64,000 nt of DNA from Asterella californica (lineage: Eukaryota; Streptophyta; Marchantiopsida; Marchantiales; Aytoniaceae). The position numbers were made by a program, and so were the translations under genes. Shown piece by piece: positions 11,575-22,704 of this stretch. Within the stretch, counting starts at the first letter, position 1, and each line of letters starts with the position of its first letter. The stretch covers positions 3,224,001 through 3,288,000 of the forward strand of contig JAYKYS010000007.1 in assembly GCA_036924285.1 (NCBI GenBank), given 5' to 3'. The notes beneath the pieces were generated by a model that was not told the origin of the DNA, searched no databases, and worked only from the letters and a program-made list of their open reading frames with translations.

Positions 11575-12870
11575 ATGAAGAAGTTGGTTGAGGACCACTT
11601 ATCAGAGCAAGCAGTTGCAATGGTGGAAGCTGGAACCTATGGCACGAGAGTTGAGGATCAAGCTGAGAGAGGTTTTAACGGGCAAGTTGAGCCAAGTGGA
11701 TTGTGGTCATCTGCCATCTCCATGAAACAGAAAAGGAAGATGGCACGTGAGACGTTGTTGAGAACAGCTGCTACGATCCAGAAGGATACTGGATGGGAGG
11801 ATCCGATAGAAGCTCTATCGGTGCATGCTTACATCGTCAAGAACCAACACGAAGCGTTGTTGGAAGAAAAGAGAAGGCGAGATTCAGAAGATGCAGGGGA
11901 AGGAACTTCTTCCAAGAGACAGACTCGAGGGGAGAAGGTTCGTCAAGAGCTTCGAGATGCAGGAGCTCAAGATCTATCGATGGATGATGCTCCTTCTTCA
12001 TCGAAGGAAAGAGTGAAGGATTCTCAGAAGGAGAAGGGTAAGCCGGCTGCATACAAACTACAATCGGACATCGAAGCTTCAACAGACTTGAAGGGAGTCT
12101 TGGAAGATCGCATTCTGAATGCGAAGGTGGAGTTTACCTTGAGGGAAGTGTTGGACATTGCTAAGCGCGAGTTTCATGATGTCATCATCGATGTCATCAA
12201 ACGGAAGCGACAGATTACAGGTGAGACTGGTTTATCGCATACCTTGGATACTAGGATGTCTGTGGATGAGGAGAGAGAGCTTGCAAAGTGCAGTGTTTAT
12301 TCTTTAGAGGAGAAAAGAGATCGAAGGCGCAGGGTACATTTTGAGGATGAAGGGGAGGATGAGAAACAAAGCTCGAGTCATTACAGTCACAATCACTGGG
12401 CTCGAGCTACAACGGAGACGTTGATGAGAATCGGAGACTTGGATGAGCCGGTGGTTACTCTGATCGATCATGGATCAGAAATCAACATCATGTCGAAGGA
12501 GTTGTACAAGAGGAAGAAGTGACCGATCGACACAGAGCATGGGTGGGTCATAAGAGCAGCCAACAACACAAGCTTGTATGGAGCTTGTCCAGACATCAGA
12601 GTGCGTGTAGGTGATGTTGCTATCGAGCAAAACTTCTTTGTTCAGGAAGCAACATCATACCCGCTCATTCTTGGTCAACCTTTCATCATAGCAACTCGGA
12701 TGGAGACAAAGGTACTGGATGACGAATCTGCTTATGCTAAGATCCGAAGTCAACACGGGAAGAGAACGGTACAGTTCTTGACTGTACCGTCCAATCACGA
12801 GCGCAACCGAGATCATTTGAGAGAGAAACCGCTTCCAAGGGTGAGTGAAGAGTTTAAGGATTTTCGTTGA
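11575..12870 (+). pseudogene. TyA linker and aspartic protease region
   Basis: From 11575 to 12522 the frame is open. It encodes a basic/acidic linker with a long lysine/glutamate-rich middle, the motif VEFTLREVLDIAKREF and, near its end, the protease site VTLIDHGSEINIMSKELY. The usual D-S/T-G is replaced by D-H-G, as also in TyE. A TGA at 12520-12522 stands where TyE has Trp (TGG to TGA). The frame then continues through the rest of the protease (YPLILGQPFI) to 12870. The element therefore retains protease sequence but is interrupted. Confidence 0.8.
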
Positions 12871-14698
12871 GTACCACTATAGAGCGGGATTGTGGTGGTG
12901 CGCAAGAGAAGGTACTCTCGCTTGATGGAGATAGTGCCTTTTGTATAGGGTTTGTTGGGTTTTCAGAGTGTGGGATTGCTATTTACAAGAAGGTGGAAGA
13001 GTTGAGAAGAAAAGAACAAAAACATTTGCGTGATGTTGAGTTGATGTTGAAAGAGTTGGGTGAGCTAGAAGGGGATGAATGGATTTCTTGTGTTTATGAA
13101 TAGGATGGGTTGGAAGATCCTTTGCGAGAGATCATGTCTATTGGATGGGAGGATGTGGATAAGGTTGTGCGGATTCATTCAAGGGAGGTCTATTCGGTGA
13201 TCGAATCGTTCCGTGTACCACAGGTTCGAGTTGAGACAAGGTACAAGACAGTGGATAGGAAGATAAAGCTAGTTGTTGATCCTTTGCCGGAAGACACTAA
13301 CCAACAGATAGATCGAGCTTCAAGAGAGAAGAGTTTGAGAGATCATGCAATGATAGGACACAAGTTCACGGAGAAGACCCTTGAAGAGCTGAAGATTGGA
13401 TATGATGGGTCTCTTCTACCAGAAGAGAGGATGTGCTTCAAGGAGATGCTTTCACGACATGGGAAAGCATTTGCCTTTGAGTCACATGAGATTGAGTGTG
13501 TAGACCCGTACGTTGTTACCCCGATGGTTATCTTCACGGTATCGCACAGTACCGCGGGCTCACTTGCTCAAACTAGTGGAGTTGCTGAAGGAGAAGATGC
13601 GGATGAAGATCTTGGAGCCGTCGTTTGCACCGTATTCGAGCAGATGGTTTACAATGCCTAAGAAGAATGGGTCGCTGCGGTTCATCCAAGACATGCAACC
13701 GGTGAACGCAGTAACAATCAGAAATGCTGGGGTGGGACCGATTGTGGATGAGTTTGCTGAAACGTTTGCAGGAAGAGCAATTTACTCAATAGGAGATCTT
13801 TACTCAGGGTATGATCAGTTTCAACTAGCGGAGGAGAGCAGAAGCTTCACGACAATGAGGACACCTTTGGGATTGGTTAGGATGTGTACTTTACCACAGG
13901 GAGCTACCAACTCGGTAGCACATATGATGAACGGGATGAATCGAGTTCTAAGAGACTTCATCCCTGAAAAGACGATGCCGTTCTTGGATGACATCCCCAT
14001 CAAAGGATGTGTGGAAGATGAGAAGGATGAAGCATTAGATCAGAAGGGGTGTCGGCGATACGTCACTGATCATATCACAGATTGTGAGAAGATCTTATCT
14101 CGACTTGAGGAAGTTCATCTCACGCTGTCAAGTGCGAAGTCTACATTTGGGGTTAGAGAAGTTTTGATCGTTGGTCATTTGTGTGGATCCTTTGGTCGGG
14201 AGCCATATCCGAACAAGGTGGATGCGATTGGAAGGATGAAGGAGGTTTGCAACTCGCTGACAGAAGTAAGAAGATTTTTGGGTGCTTGTGTATTCTATCG
14301 CATTTGGATTCCTCATTATGCACATGTGGCGGATCCGTTGTATGGATTGTTGCGTAAGGATCATAAGTTCAGATGGGAAGAAGAGCATACTGATGCGGTA
14401 AGGAAGCTGAAGTCTTTACTATCATCTCCAGTTCTGGGAAGGATTGATTACAAGGGTGCTAGGCCGGTGGTTCTTATAGTGGATACAAGTCCAGTTGCAA
14501 TTGGATGGGCAGTCGGACAGGATGATGAGGATGGAGACAGGTTTGCGATTAAAAGGTTCGGAGCGAAGGTGTTAAGTGCTCGACAACGTGCTTATCCACA
14601 AGTGAAGAGAGAACTGTGGGGTATTGTTTCAGCTATGAAAACTAAGAAAGAGTATTTGATTGCAGCAGTAGTGGTGGTTGAAACTGATTGCTTGCCGT
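12871..14698 (+). pseudogene. TyA reverse transcriptase and start of RNase H, truncated by TyE
   Basis: The upstream part (13110-13540) leads into RT; a frameshift near 13545 moves the frame to 13513-14763. RT hallmarks are FTMPKKNGSLRFIQDMQPVN, YSIGDLYSGYDQFQL, PLGLVRMCTLPQGATNS and the catalytic FLDDIPIKG in place of YxDD. RNase H begins with VLIVDTSPVAIGW. Coding sequence stops at 14698, where the TyE LTR begins in the middle of RNase H (after residues VVETDCLP); it resumes at 24419. The apparent ORF beyond 14698 reads into LTR and is not real. Confidence 0.85.
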
Positions 14699-16413
14699 TG
14701 TCGTGGCGAGAGTCTTTCTTGGGGAGGACGGACCTCCTGACTGTGATCGATCAAAGAAAATGACCAAGAAGAAAAACAGGTTGCTGCAGACGATGAAATC
14801 TCAAAACACAACCTCTTGTGCTCACCAATTGCAAAACAAACACTCAAACACGCACTCAGGTACACAAATAGATCTCTCCGGAGTAGAAATAGCTTTATTT
14901 CAGTGTCAACTGCTTCACTGTTAAGAAAATATCTCTCTCCTCCTCTCCTGAGTCCTTCTCAGCTGAAAATTCCAAGGAATTTGATCTCACGACAACCAAA
15001 GCCTTGTCAAAAACGGTCTCTTTCAAATAAACCACCTCTGTCCGTTCAATTCTACTGCCTCCAAACCCCAAACTCTATGTCACATGAAGCTCCAACCTCC
15101 AAACGCTTGTCTGTCCCTCTGTCACGATCTCCCCGTCCACCTTCTCAATTCTGTCCAGAAAATTTCCTCTCTCCCTGTCTCCAAGCTTCTCATGCGCTTC
15201 CCTGATCCTAAATCTCTAATTCCCTTCCTTCCGCTTCAGCTCTCAGCTCTCAGTCAAAAAATCGCTTGAAAAGTCTCCCCGATCTTCAGCCGCCGCAGTA
15301 TTTAACCTAAAGTTTTAAGGCCCCAACTTAAGCTGCTCCCCTGCTGTCCTTATAAGTGCAATCACTTATCACAAGCAAGGCCCTAGCTTAAGCTGCCCCC
15401 CTGCTGTCCTTATGCGTACATAGCTTTATTTACAAAGTTGGCCCCTTTTTAATACAAGTTTCACAGTTGCCTCCACAAACTCTACCGCTTCACTAATAAA
15501 GGTTCACATAACCTCATTCCCCATCGCAAGCCTACTCGATGATTATTTAACTAATTAGCAAAAGTTTCCCGTACTTTTGATGCCATCCAGAATATACTAC
15601 AAGCCATCCAATGTAGGCCGAAGCCCCAACACTTATGAGGCTGCCCCACAAGGCTTACAGCCCTCCCATATGCGCACCAGGTATCTCCCATAGTATATTC
15701 AGGATGGCATGCGGAGGCTTAGGCCAGGAAGCCCACGATAAGAGAGATACCGGTCTCCCACCCCTAAGTATACAGGACATGGCTGCATACCCAACATAGA
15801 CTCCCATCCGGGAGGCCAACATGCCGGCATGCCGGAATAGGAACCAGAGGCCAGGGGGAATTGATCTTGAGACCACTTTCTCCCTAGGCAGGCGCCCTAT
15901 CACTGGGATGGTCTTTGGTTCCGTTCAAAAAGCTTTTACAGTCTGTACATATGCTTTACTAAGGAAATCTTCCTGTAAAGTCTTTACTAGCTTTCTGTAT
16001 GCTAACTTCTCTATACAACTCCGTTTTAAACGAATAAAGAGTCAAAACTATAGTACTTGTGAACACCTACACACTCATGCAATCAGATTCTGAGTTCGAG
16101 TCACGAATCAGAATCGACGGATTTCCCTCTTTCGCATATTTCTTAGTTTAAAACACGTGCTAACTATTACTTAAAGCACTTTCTGTCAAAACTAGAAGTA
16201 CTACGTCGCTCTCCTCGACGAGCTCTACATTCTGGGAACTTTCGCCCTCTTTAGGGTGATATTTTAACCCAAGCTAAGGGGTAGCTTGTCAAGCATGGCC
16301 CCAGCTTAGCTCCTGCCTAGCTTGTTAAGGGCCAGGGCAGCTTCCTTTACACAATATAGAAAAAAATCTCTTTGCATTACTTTTCACTATACAGACTTAT
16401 GTACAATACGACA
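14699..16413 (-). repeat. TyE 3' LTR
   Basis: On the plus strand it runs from TGTCGTGGCGAG to GTACAATACGACA (1715 bp), so it starts TG and ends CA in either orientation. It is nearly identical to 22705-24418. It contains an internal inverted-repeat pair (around 15580-15610 and 15690-15710: 'gatgccatccagaatatac' and 'gtatattcaggatggcat'). The small ORFs seen in both LTR copies are non-coding by-products. Confidence 0.93.
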
Positions 16414-16428
16414 TTCACCCCTTCCAAA
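16414..16428 (-). other. TyE polypurine tract
   Basis: Immediately inside the 3' LTR, the minus strand reads TTTGGAAGGGGTGAA before the LTR's TG. A purine-rich tract here is the expected plus-strand primer. Confidence 0.7.
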
Positions 16429-16458
16429 CCTGCACATCCTCTGGTATGTGCCAATTCG

Positions 16459-18190
16459 TCACCGATCCTCGTGGTCCTCCAAATCGTCTTCGCTCTCCTC
16501 GACCGTCTCAGAAAGGTCTTCATTTGCTCCTGTCTGCTCTGAACCTAAGAACTCAGCTAGCTCCACAGTCTCCCCTCTCTTCTTGAATAACTTCACTCGT
16601 TTCCCAGCAATTGGAAGTCTTAAAGGCGTGCCATCTAGCTCTTGCAAGGAATAAGTGGCATTCTGATGTACATCAGAGACAAGGTACGGGCCAAACTACC
16701 TTCTCAAAAACTTTCGGATTGTAGAGTGTTGGTTCTCTAATGTGCTGTCGTATACCAACACCCAGTCCCCAACTTGTATCAGTTTTGGTCGAAGTCTATG
16801 AGTCTTATCAAACCTCTCCTTGTTCCCAAGTCGAGCCGCCTTCAGCCGTCGCTGCGCTTCAGCGAGATCCTCCTCTCTACATTCTAGCTGTCTGATTCAT
16901 AGTGAGAGAAGCTGCACACGGTCCACATTGTCCTCCCATGGCAAGGTAGCCCAAGTAGGAAAGTCTTCTTCTACTGGCATCATCGGTTTCTGTCCCAACA
17001 TTAACTCAACAGGCATGTACCCTGTAGTAGAACAATGTGTTGTTCTATCCGCCCATAAAGCAAAAAGGAGTAACCTAGGCCACTCTCTATGCTTACCGTC
17101 ACACGCCTTCACCAAAGCTTGAACTATCGATGGATGTCATCGCTCGCTCTTGCCAATCCCCTCTAGATTCATCGCAGTAGTAAGCTTGAGCTTCACACCA
17201 TATCGAGCAAAAAACTCTTTCGCTTCCGTATCCCGTAGTTCTCCCCTATCTACCCGTAGCCTTCCTACAGACCCATACCTACAGATAATATCTTCAAGAA
17301 CAAACTTACATATCCCCTCTGTGGTCTTGGTCCTCAAAGCTCACCCTTCTACAAAGTTGGAGAGATCCTCACGAGCCAGAACCAAATATCGCATGCCCCA
17401 TAACCCCAGAGGCATCACCACTAAGTCGAGAACCCACTGAAAGTGAATGCAAGGCGGATAAGTTGGCACAAGACCATCCCTATACCGCATCTTTGAATAG
17501 AACTGGCAATGCAAGCAGGAGCTGACGTAGTTCACCACATCCTGATACAGACCTTTCCACCAGTACCTCTCTTTCAACTTGGTGTAGGTAGTCCAAATCT
17601 CTCGATGTCCGACCCATAAGGTATCATGGAACTCCTTCATTAGTTGCTGCTTAGTCTGTAGATCGTCAACTACTCGTATGAACATCCTATCTCTCCTCTG
17701 TGGTCGTCTCCAAAGATACCTATCATGCAGAAGATAGTTGTAAGCTTGTTTTCTTATCTCTCTGAACTCTACTTTGCTCCACCTCTCCTGCCTCTCCAAC
17801 AAGCTCAGATAATACCCTATGTCACGAAGTCTATCTGTGTAAAGCTCCTCTCTAAACATCAGCGGCTCCAAGTTTGTAGCCCGTCGATTAACCTGACACT
17901 GAGCATCCTGTCTCTCTTCTTCCTCAGCTTCTGAAATCATGACATCCTCATCCACAAATCGAGCCCTTGACAACATATCTGCAACCATATTCTCCTTTCC
18001 TTTTATATGCTTCAGCTCTGGATTCAAGCTTCTAATATAGACAATCCAACGTAACATTGCTATGTCTGGCGTGGTACAGTTGGATATCATGCCTATAGAG
18101 GTAGACAATCCGTTTCCAAGACTACATGAGCACCAATCAGAAACTCACGATCTGTCTTCATTGCTGTCACCGCTCCCCACAACTCACGCT
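16459..18190 (-). pseudogene. TyE RNase H end and integrase
   Basis: The minus-strand frame from about 18190 to 16459 reads through RNase H (NCTTPDIAMLRW, KGKENMVADMLSRA), the integrase zinc-binding region (FHDTLWVGHREIW ... VSSCLHCQFYSKMRYRDG), the core (VLDLVVMPLGLW, RVDRGELRD) and a C-terminal SLQELDGTPLRLP segment with an acidic tail ending EDHEDR. It is split by frame changes near 17340, 17130 and 16700. The tryptophans kept here show which TyA stops were once TGG. Confidence 0.8.
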
Positions 18191-19939
18191 TCACCTGAGG
18201 ATAATCTCGTCTGTCAAGATCTTAGCTCCAAACCTAGAGGTAAGCCGCAATCCATCCGCATCATCTTGACCTATCGCCCAGCCAATCGCCTTTGGACTAG
18301 TATCTACTGTAACAATGACAGGTCTCCCACACCCGTAGTCTACTTTTCTCAGAACAGGTGGAGACTGTAGAGCCTCCTTCAACCTATTCATAGCTTCTCG
18401 ATGGACTGAGGCCCATACAAACCTCTTACCCTTCCTCAATAATGCATACAAAGGCTCAGCAACATGAGCATAATGAGGAATGGATAAGCGATAAAATACA
18501 CAAGCACCTAGAAAGCGTCGAACCTCCGTGATGTTCTTACAGTCTGTCATCCTAGCTATAGCTTCAACCTTCTCGGGGTTTGGTCGCCTTCCAAAAGCGT
18601 CACACAGATGTCCAACCACTAAAATCTCAGACACACCAAACTTGGACTTAGCTCCTGACAGGGTGAGATGTACCTCCTCCAGACGAGTCAAGATACGTTC
18701 TACATCCTTGATATGATCTGCAACAAACCTTCTGCATCCATTCGCAAGTACTACTTCATCCTTGTCTTCAACCACGCAACCCTTTATGGGAATATCGTCT
18801 AGAAATGGAATGGTAACATCAGGCACAAACTCCTTTAGTACCTTATGCATCGCGTTCTGTATATGAGCCACCGAGTTCGTTGCTCCTTGTGGAAGAGTAC
18901 ACATCCGCATCAATCCCAGGGGCGTACGCATAGTAGTTAAATCTCTACTCTCCACAGCCAGCTGGAACTGATCATAACCAGAATATAGATCTCCTATCGA
19001 ATAGATAGCTCTCCCTGCAAATGCCTCTGCTACCTCTTCAATCACAAGACCCGTCCCAACGTTACGAATGGTTACGTTATTCGCAGGCTGTAGGTCTTGA
19101 ATAAAACACAAAGCTCTTGACTTCTTGGGTACAGTGAACCATGTGCTAGAATATGGCCCCATGGACGGCTCAAGTATCCCCATCTGTACCTTCTCCTTCA
19201 ACAACTCGATGAGTTTAGACAACAAAGCACGAGGAACTGGGATCGGTTTCAGGTCCCAAGGCACATGAGGGATTGTGAATATAACCATAGGCGCTATAAC
19301 CTTTGGGTCCACACAACCTATCTCCTCTGTTGAAAAAGAGAATGTTTTACCATGCTTCACTATCATCTGTTCAAACACTGTCTTCTCGACCTCAGTCAAG
19401 AAATCACCCCCTCCTATCTGGAGCTCCCTCAATGTCTCCTCAGTAAACTGATGCCTTACTCGTCTATGATCACGCAATGTAAGCTCAGTCTCCACTAACT
19501 GTACTTGCTGCTGGGAGTTAGCAGGTAGTTGAGCTGCTACCGGTCTTATCTTTCTAAGTACAGATTTGTACTTCGCATGGACATCTACTTCCTGAGGGAG
19601 TGCACACCAACAACTTGCTTCTCTCCCTTCATTATTCTGCATCGGATGAGGAAAGAACTGCACGTATGTAGTAATCTCCTCATATATGTGTCGAGAGTGG
19701 ATAGGGATCACCGCCACACTATTTTTCCCCTCCATCAATCTACTCACATTGTCTAACCAACCAACAACTGACTGTATAGACATAAACTCTTCAAACAAGC
19801 CAGAAACCACTTCGTCTTCAAGTAGAGCTCCTACACGCCACAACTCTGATATCTGTTTCATCATCCATCTTTTTGTATTTTCTCCCATATCTTCAACTCT
19901 TGTAAATCGGCTCCACCCATCTGTCTCAAACATCAGCAA
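18191..19939 (-). pseudogene. TyE reverse transcriptase
   Basis: An open minus-strand stretch of about 580 codons. The N-terminal part has an acidic region, then VIFTIPHVPWDLKPIPVPRA, TVPKKSRALCFIQDLQPAN, YSIGDLYSGYDQFQLAVE, PLGLMRMCTLPQGATNS and the active site FLDDIPIKG, then the connection region GACVFYRLSIPHYAHVAEPL and the RNase H start VTVDTSPKAIGWAIG. Protease and RT are not in one frame (20703 frame versus 19939 frame), so a frameshift lies near 19940-20050. A further frameshift follows near 18190. Confidence 0.85.
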
Positions 19940-20049
19940 TCAAGACTGCCAACTCTGTACACCACACATGTCTCCAGACCTTTGTACCTGTCTCGCTTTC
20001 AACTTTGACGGGACCTCAACAGTAGGTTCTACACCCCTGTCTTCCCGCT

Positions 20050-20703
20050 CTACAGGAGTGGACTGCGAAAAACCTTACATCTCTTCGTCTGAGAATCTCT
20101 AAGGGTTTGTCTGTTCCGCTCATGTCTTGAACGAACCGTCAAAAACTGTACTGAGTACTTGTCATCAGGACTCCGAACTCTGGCATAATGAGACCCATCG
20201 TTCATCGCCTTTGTCTCCATCCGAACAGCGGTGATGTATGGTTGACCCAGTATGACAGGATAGGAAGCAGATGACTGTACAAAGAAATGCTGATCAACCT
20301 CTACATCCCCAATCCTTACACGCATATTGAGACAAGCTCCGTACAACTCACCCTTTTGATTATTTGCTGCACGAAGTACCCAACCATGATTCCTTTCGAT
20401 TGGCCACTGCCCCTTCTCATACACCTCCTTGGAAATGATGTTGATCTCCGACCCGTGATCCACAAGTGCAGGTATTGGTTCAGAAAGTCCTCCAAGTCGA
20501 ACCTGCGTCTCTGTTGTCGCTCGTGCCCAATGCTTCTCTTTGAAATCACTATCTGCACTTGACCTATCCTCCTCAAACTCTTCATCTTCATTCTCAATAA
20601 CAGCTGGACCAGCAACCCATGCCTCATACTTATCATCTGTGAACTGATCAACACCAATAGCATCTACTGCTCCAACCATCTGACTACTTACTTGTTCAGA
20701 CAA
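20050..20703 (-). pseudogene. TyE protease
   Basis: It contains PIPALVDHGSEINIISKEVY, again with D-H-G at the aspartic protease site, then GWVLRAANNQKGELYGAC, VRIGDVEVDQHFFVQ and YPVILGQPYIT, in the same order as TyA 12440-12700. It is in frame with the upstream linker (20707-21258) but separated from it by a TAG that replaces the Gln codon kept in TyA (KRKRQ). Confidence 0.8.
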
Positions 20704-20706
20704 TAC

Positions 20707-21258
20707 CTATCTCTTTCTCTTCATGATGTCTATTATCAACTCATGAAACTCTCTCTTTGCGATACCAAGCACTTCACGAAGAGTAAACTCAACTCTAGCA
20801 TCCAAAATGCGTTGCTCCAGAACAGCATGCAAGTCTGTTGCTATTTCGATGTCTGCAGCTAGCTTGTAAGCTGGAGCTTTTCCTTTCTCCTGTGCTGTAA
20901 ACCTCTTTCCTCGTACTCTATCTGTAGCAGTAGTCTCTTGTGGTAAATCCTGTACACCTTTCATAGGATCTACTGCAGGTGGTGGAGCTGTAGAGGTAGA
21001 AGGTATATCTTCTGCAGCAGGAAATCTACCAGCTAGTACAGATGATGATGGTTCCGCTGCTCTCCTCCTCGTAACCCTCCGACGGTCACTGTCCTCTGGT
21101 ACTCCTGCATCTAAATCAGAAGCGTCCCGTCTTCTTTTGTCTTCGATCATGGCATCTTGTTCACCACTCGTCTCTAAAAACGCTCGAATAGAAGTTGCAT
21201 CTACTGGGTCTTTCCATCCTGTAGCTCTCCTAATGCTTTCAGCACCTCTCTTCATCAT
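20707..21258 (-). pseudogene. TyE gag-protease linker domain
   Basis: A Ser/Pro/Asp-rich stretch is followed by DIEIATDLHAVLEQRILDAR and VEFTLREVLGIAKREFHELI, which is highly similar to TyA and is the strongest conserved block between zinc knuckle and protease. I recall similar blocks before the protease in some fungal Ty3/Gypsy polyproteins, but have not searched. Confidence 0.7.
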
Positions 21259-21489
21259 TTCAACCGGAACCTCAACAGCCTACTCAACCATAGTTGGATT
21301 AGAGCGCACCTCAACTCTCCCAGTATATACATCAGCCTCCGCAGAACCCGCAGTCATCGCTGTAATATTCGCACCCGTAAGTGCTGGAAGAGAACTCCTC
21401 ATTCCTCCTTTTTCCAAAATATGTGTTCAGAGGCTGTCCAGTGGCGGTTAGATACAACCTGTTGTTTTGATAGTTGACTACGCCCTCTC

Positions 21490-22639
21490 GCAAGGCAACC
21501 GCCAAGTCTTGACAGTCTCCTCTGAGATGATCTGGACTATCGCACCAAATACATCTCCTAGTAAAGGTTCCTCCTACAGGTCAGGCACCTGGTGCAACAG
21601 GTCGTTGATCTCTCCTCAAGTCTGCCATCTCAACCCTCAAATCTCTCAACTGTTGAGTAAGTTCTTCTATCAAGTTATGTTGATTTTGGTTCTCAACAGG
21701 TCGCTGCTGCTGTCTAGGTCCTCTCTGTGCTGGGATAGGTACTGCAGGCGCTTGAGGAACCACTTGGGGAACCACTATAGGTGCTTGAGTTATCACAATA
21801 GGTGCTTGAGGTATTGCAGGAAGAGCTACAGGAACATGAGGGGCTACTCTCTGCTCTGGCAAGGTCTCTGGCTGCAGTACCATCCTACCACGATGTTGTC
21901 TAGCAAGGGTGGATACTGCTTCTTCTACTCTCCTCCAATCAGATGTAACTCCCCCTTCAGCCCCTCGATCAGCCAACATGAAACAAAGCCAATCTGCTGT
22001 GAACTCATCCAGAGCCCTTAAGAACAACTCTGTCTTCCTAGCATCCAACATCAACCTCTCTAGACCAGAAAGCTGAGAGTACCTCTTCTCAAATTCACGG
22101 ATCACTTCATTCAATCCCATGGAACGTCCAAGCTGACGCTCTATCCAATCCATGAGAGTTCTTCTGGTGACTCTTTCAGAGTCCTCTTCTAGAAATTCTT
22201 CTCTCAGTGCACGTTCAAACAGAGTCCACCCACCTAAATGTCTTCTCTGTAAATTTCTAACCTTCTCTCTCAATTCAGGGACAACAGTCAACTCAAAGCT
22301 TAGAATTACCTCAACTTCAGGTGCCCTGACCAACTCCATTTCACCTACATACTCCCGCAGGTACTTAGTAACATCTCTTCCATCAAATCGCCCACATCGA
22401 CCAACAATTGCTTGTAACGCCTCCGTGGATTTCTGCTCAGCTCCTCCAATTGTAGGCTGCTGTTGAATCAAGGCAGCCAACGCCTGAAGAATCTGAGAAG
22501 TGTCTATGGCAGGCTGTGCCGCTGCTGTTGGAACCACCGTATGTCCTCCTTGAGAGCCAATTCCATCCTGACCAGGAGTCCCTTGGACAAGAGCACCCTG
22601 AGCACCAGCCGCACCCTGAACAGCAGCACTGTGATTCAT
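21490..22639 (-). pseudogene. TyE gag with zinc knuckle
   Basis: The start is ATG at 22637-22639. An Ala/Gly/Gln-rich N-terminus is followed by the capsid-like region (GRFDGRDVTKYLREYVGEME, FLEEDSERVTRRTLMDWIE, DARKTELFLRALDEF) and a Pro/Val-rich tract. A TGA at 21581-21583 interrupts the frame. The same frame continues beyond it to a CCHC knuckle of the form CIWCDSPDHLRGDC. The main ORF alone would be 352 residues. Capsid and RNA-binding role by family. Confidence 0.82.
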
Positions 22640-22684
22640 TTTCCACCCAATCTAGCCAATTCTCCAAATCGATCACCCCAATTG

Positions 22685-22702
22685 CTCTCAGTGGAAGCAC
22701 CA
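22685..22702 (-). other. TyE primer-binding site candidate
   Basis: Two bases inside the 5' LTR, the minus strand reads TGGTGCTTCCACTGAGAG, starting with the TGG that pairs with a tRNA CCA end. I could not assign the tRNA species from memory. Confidence 0.6.
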
Positions 22703-22704
22703 GA

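Noticed and set aside
14763..15269. ORFs of 60-155 codons in 14688-15269, repeated at 22463-23275
   Set aside because: They lie inside the two TyE LTRs, are not conserved beyond the DNA identity of the pair, and contain no domain.
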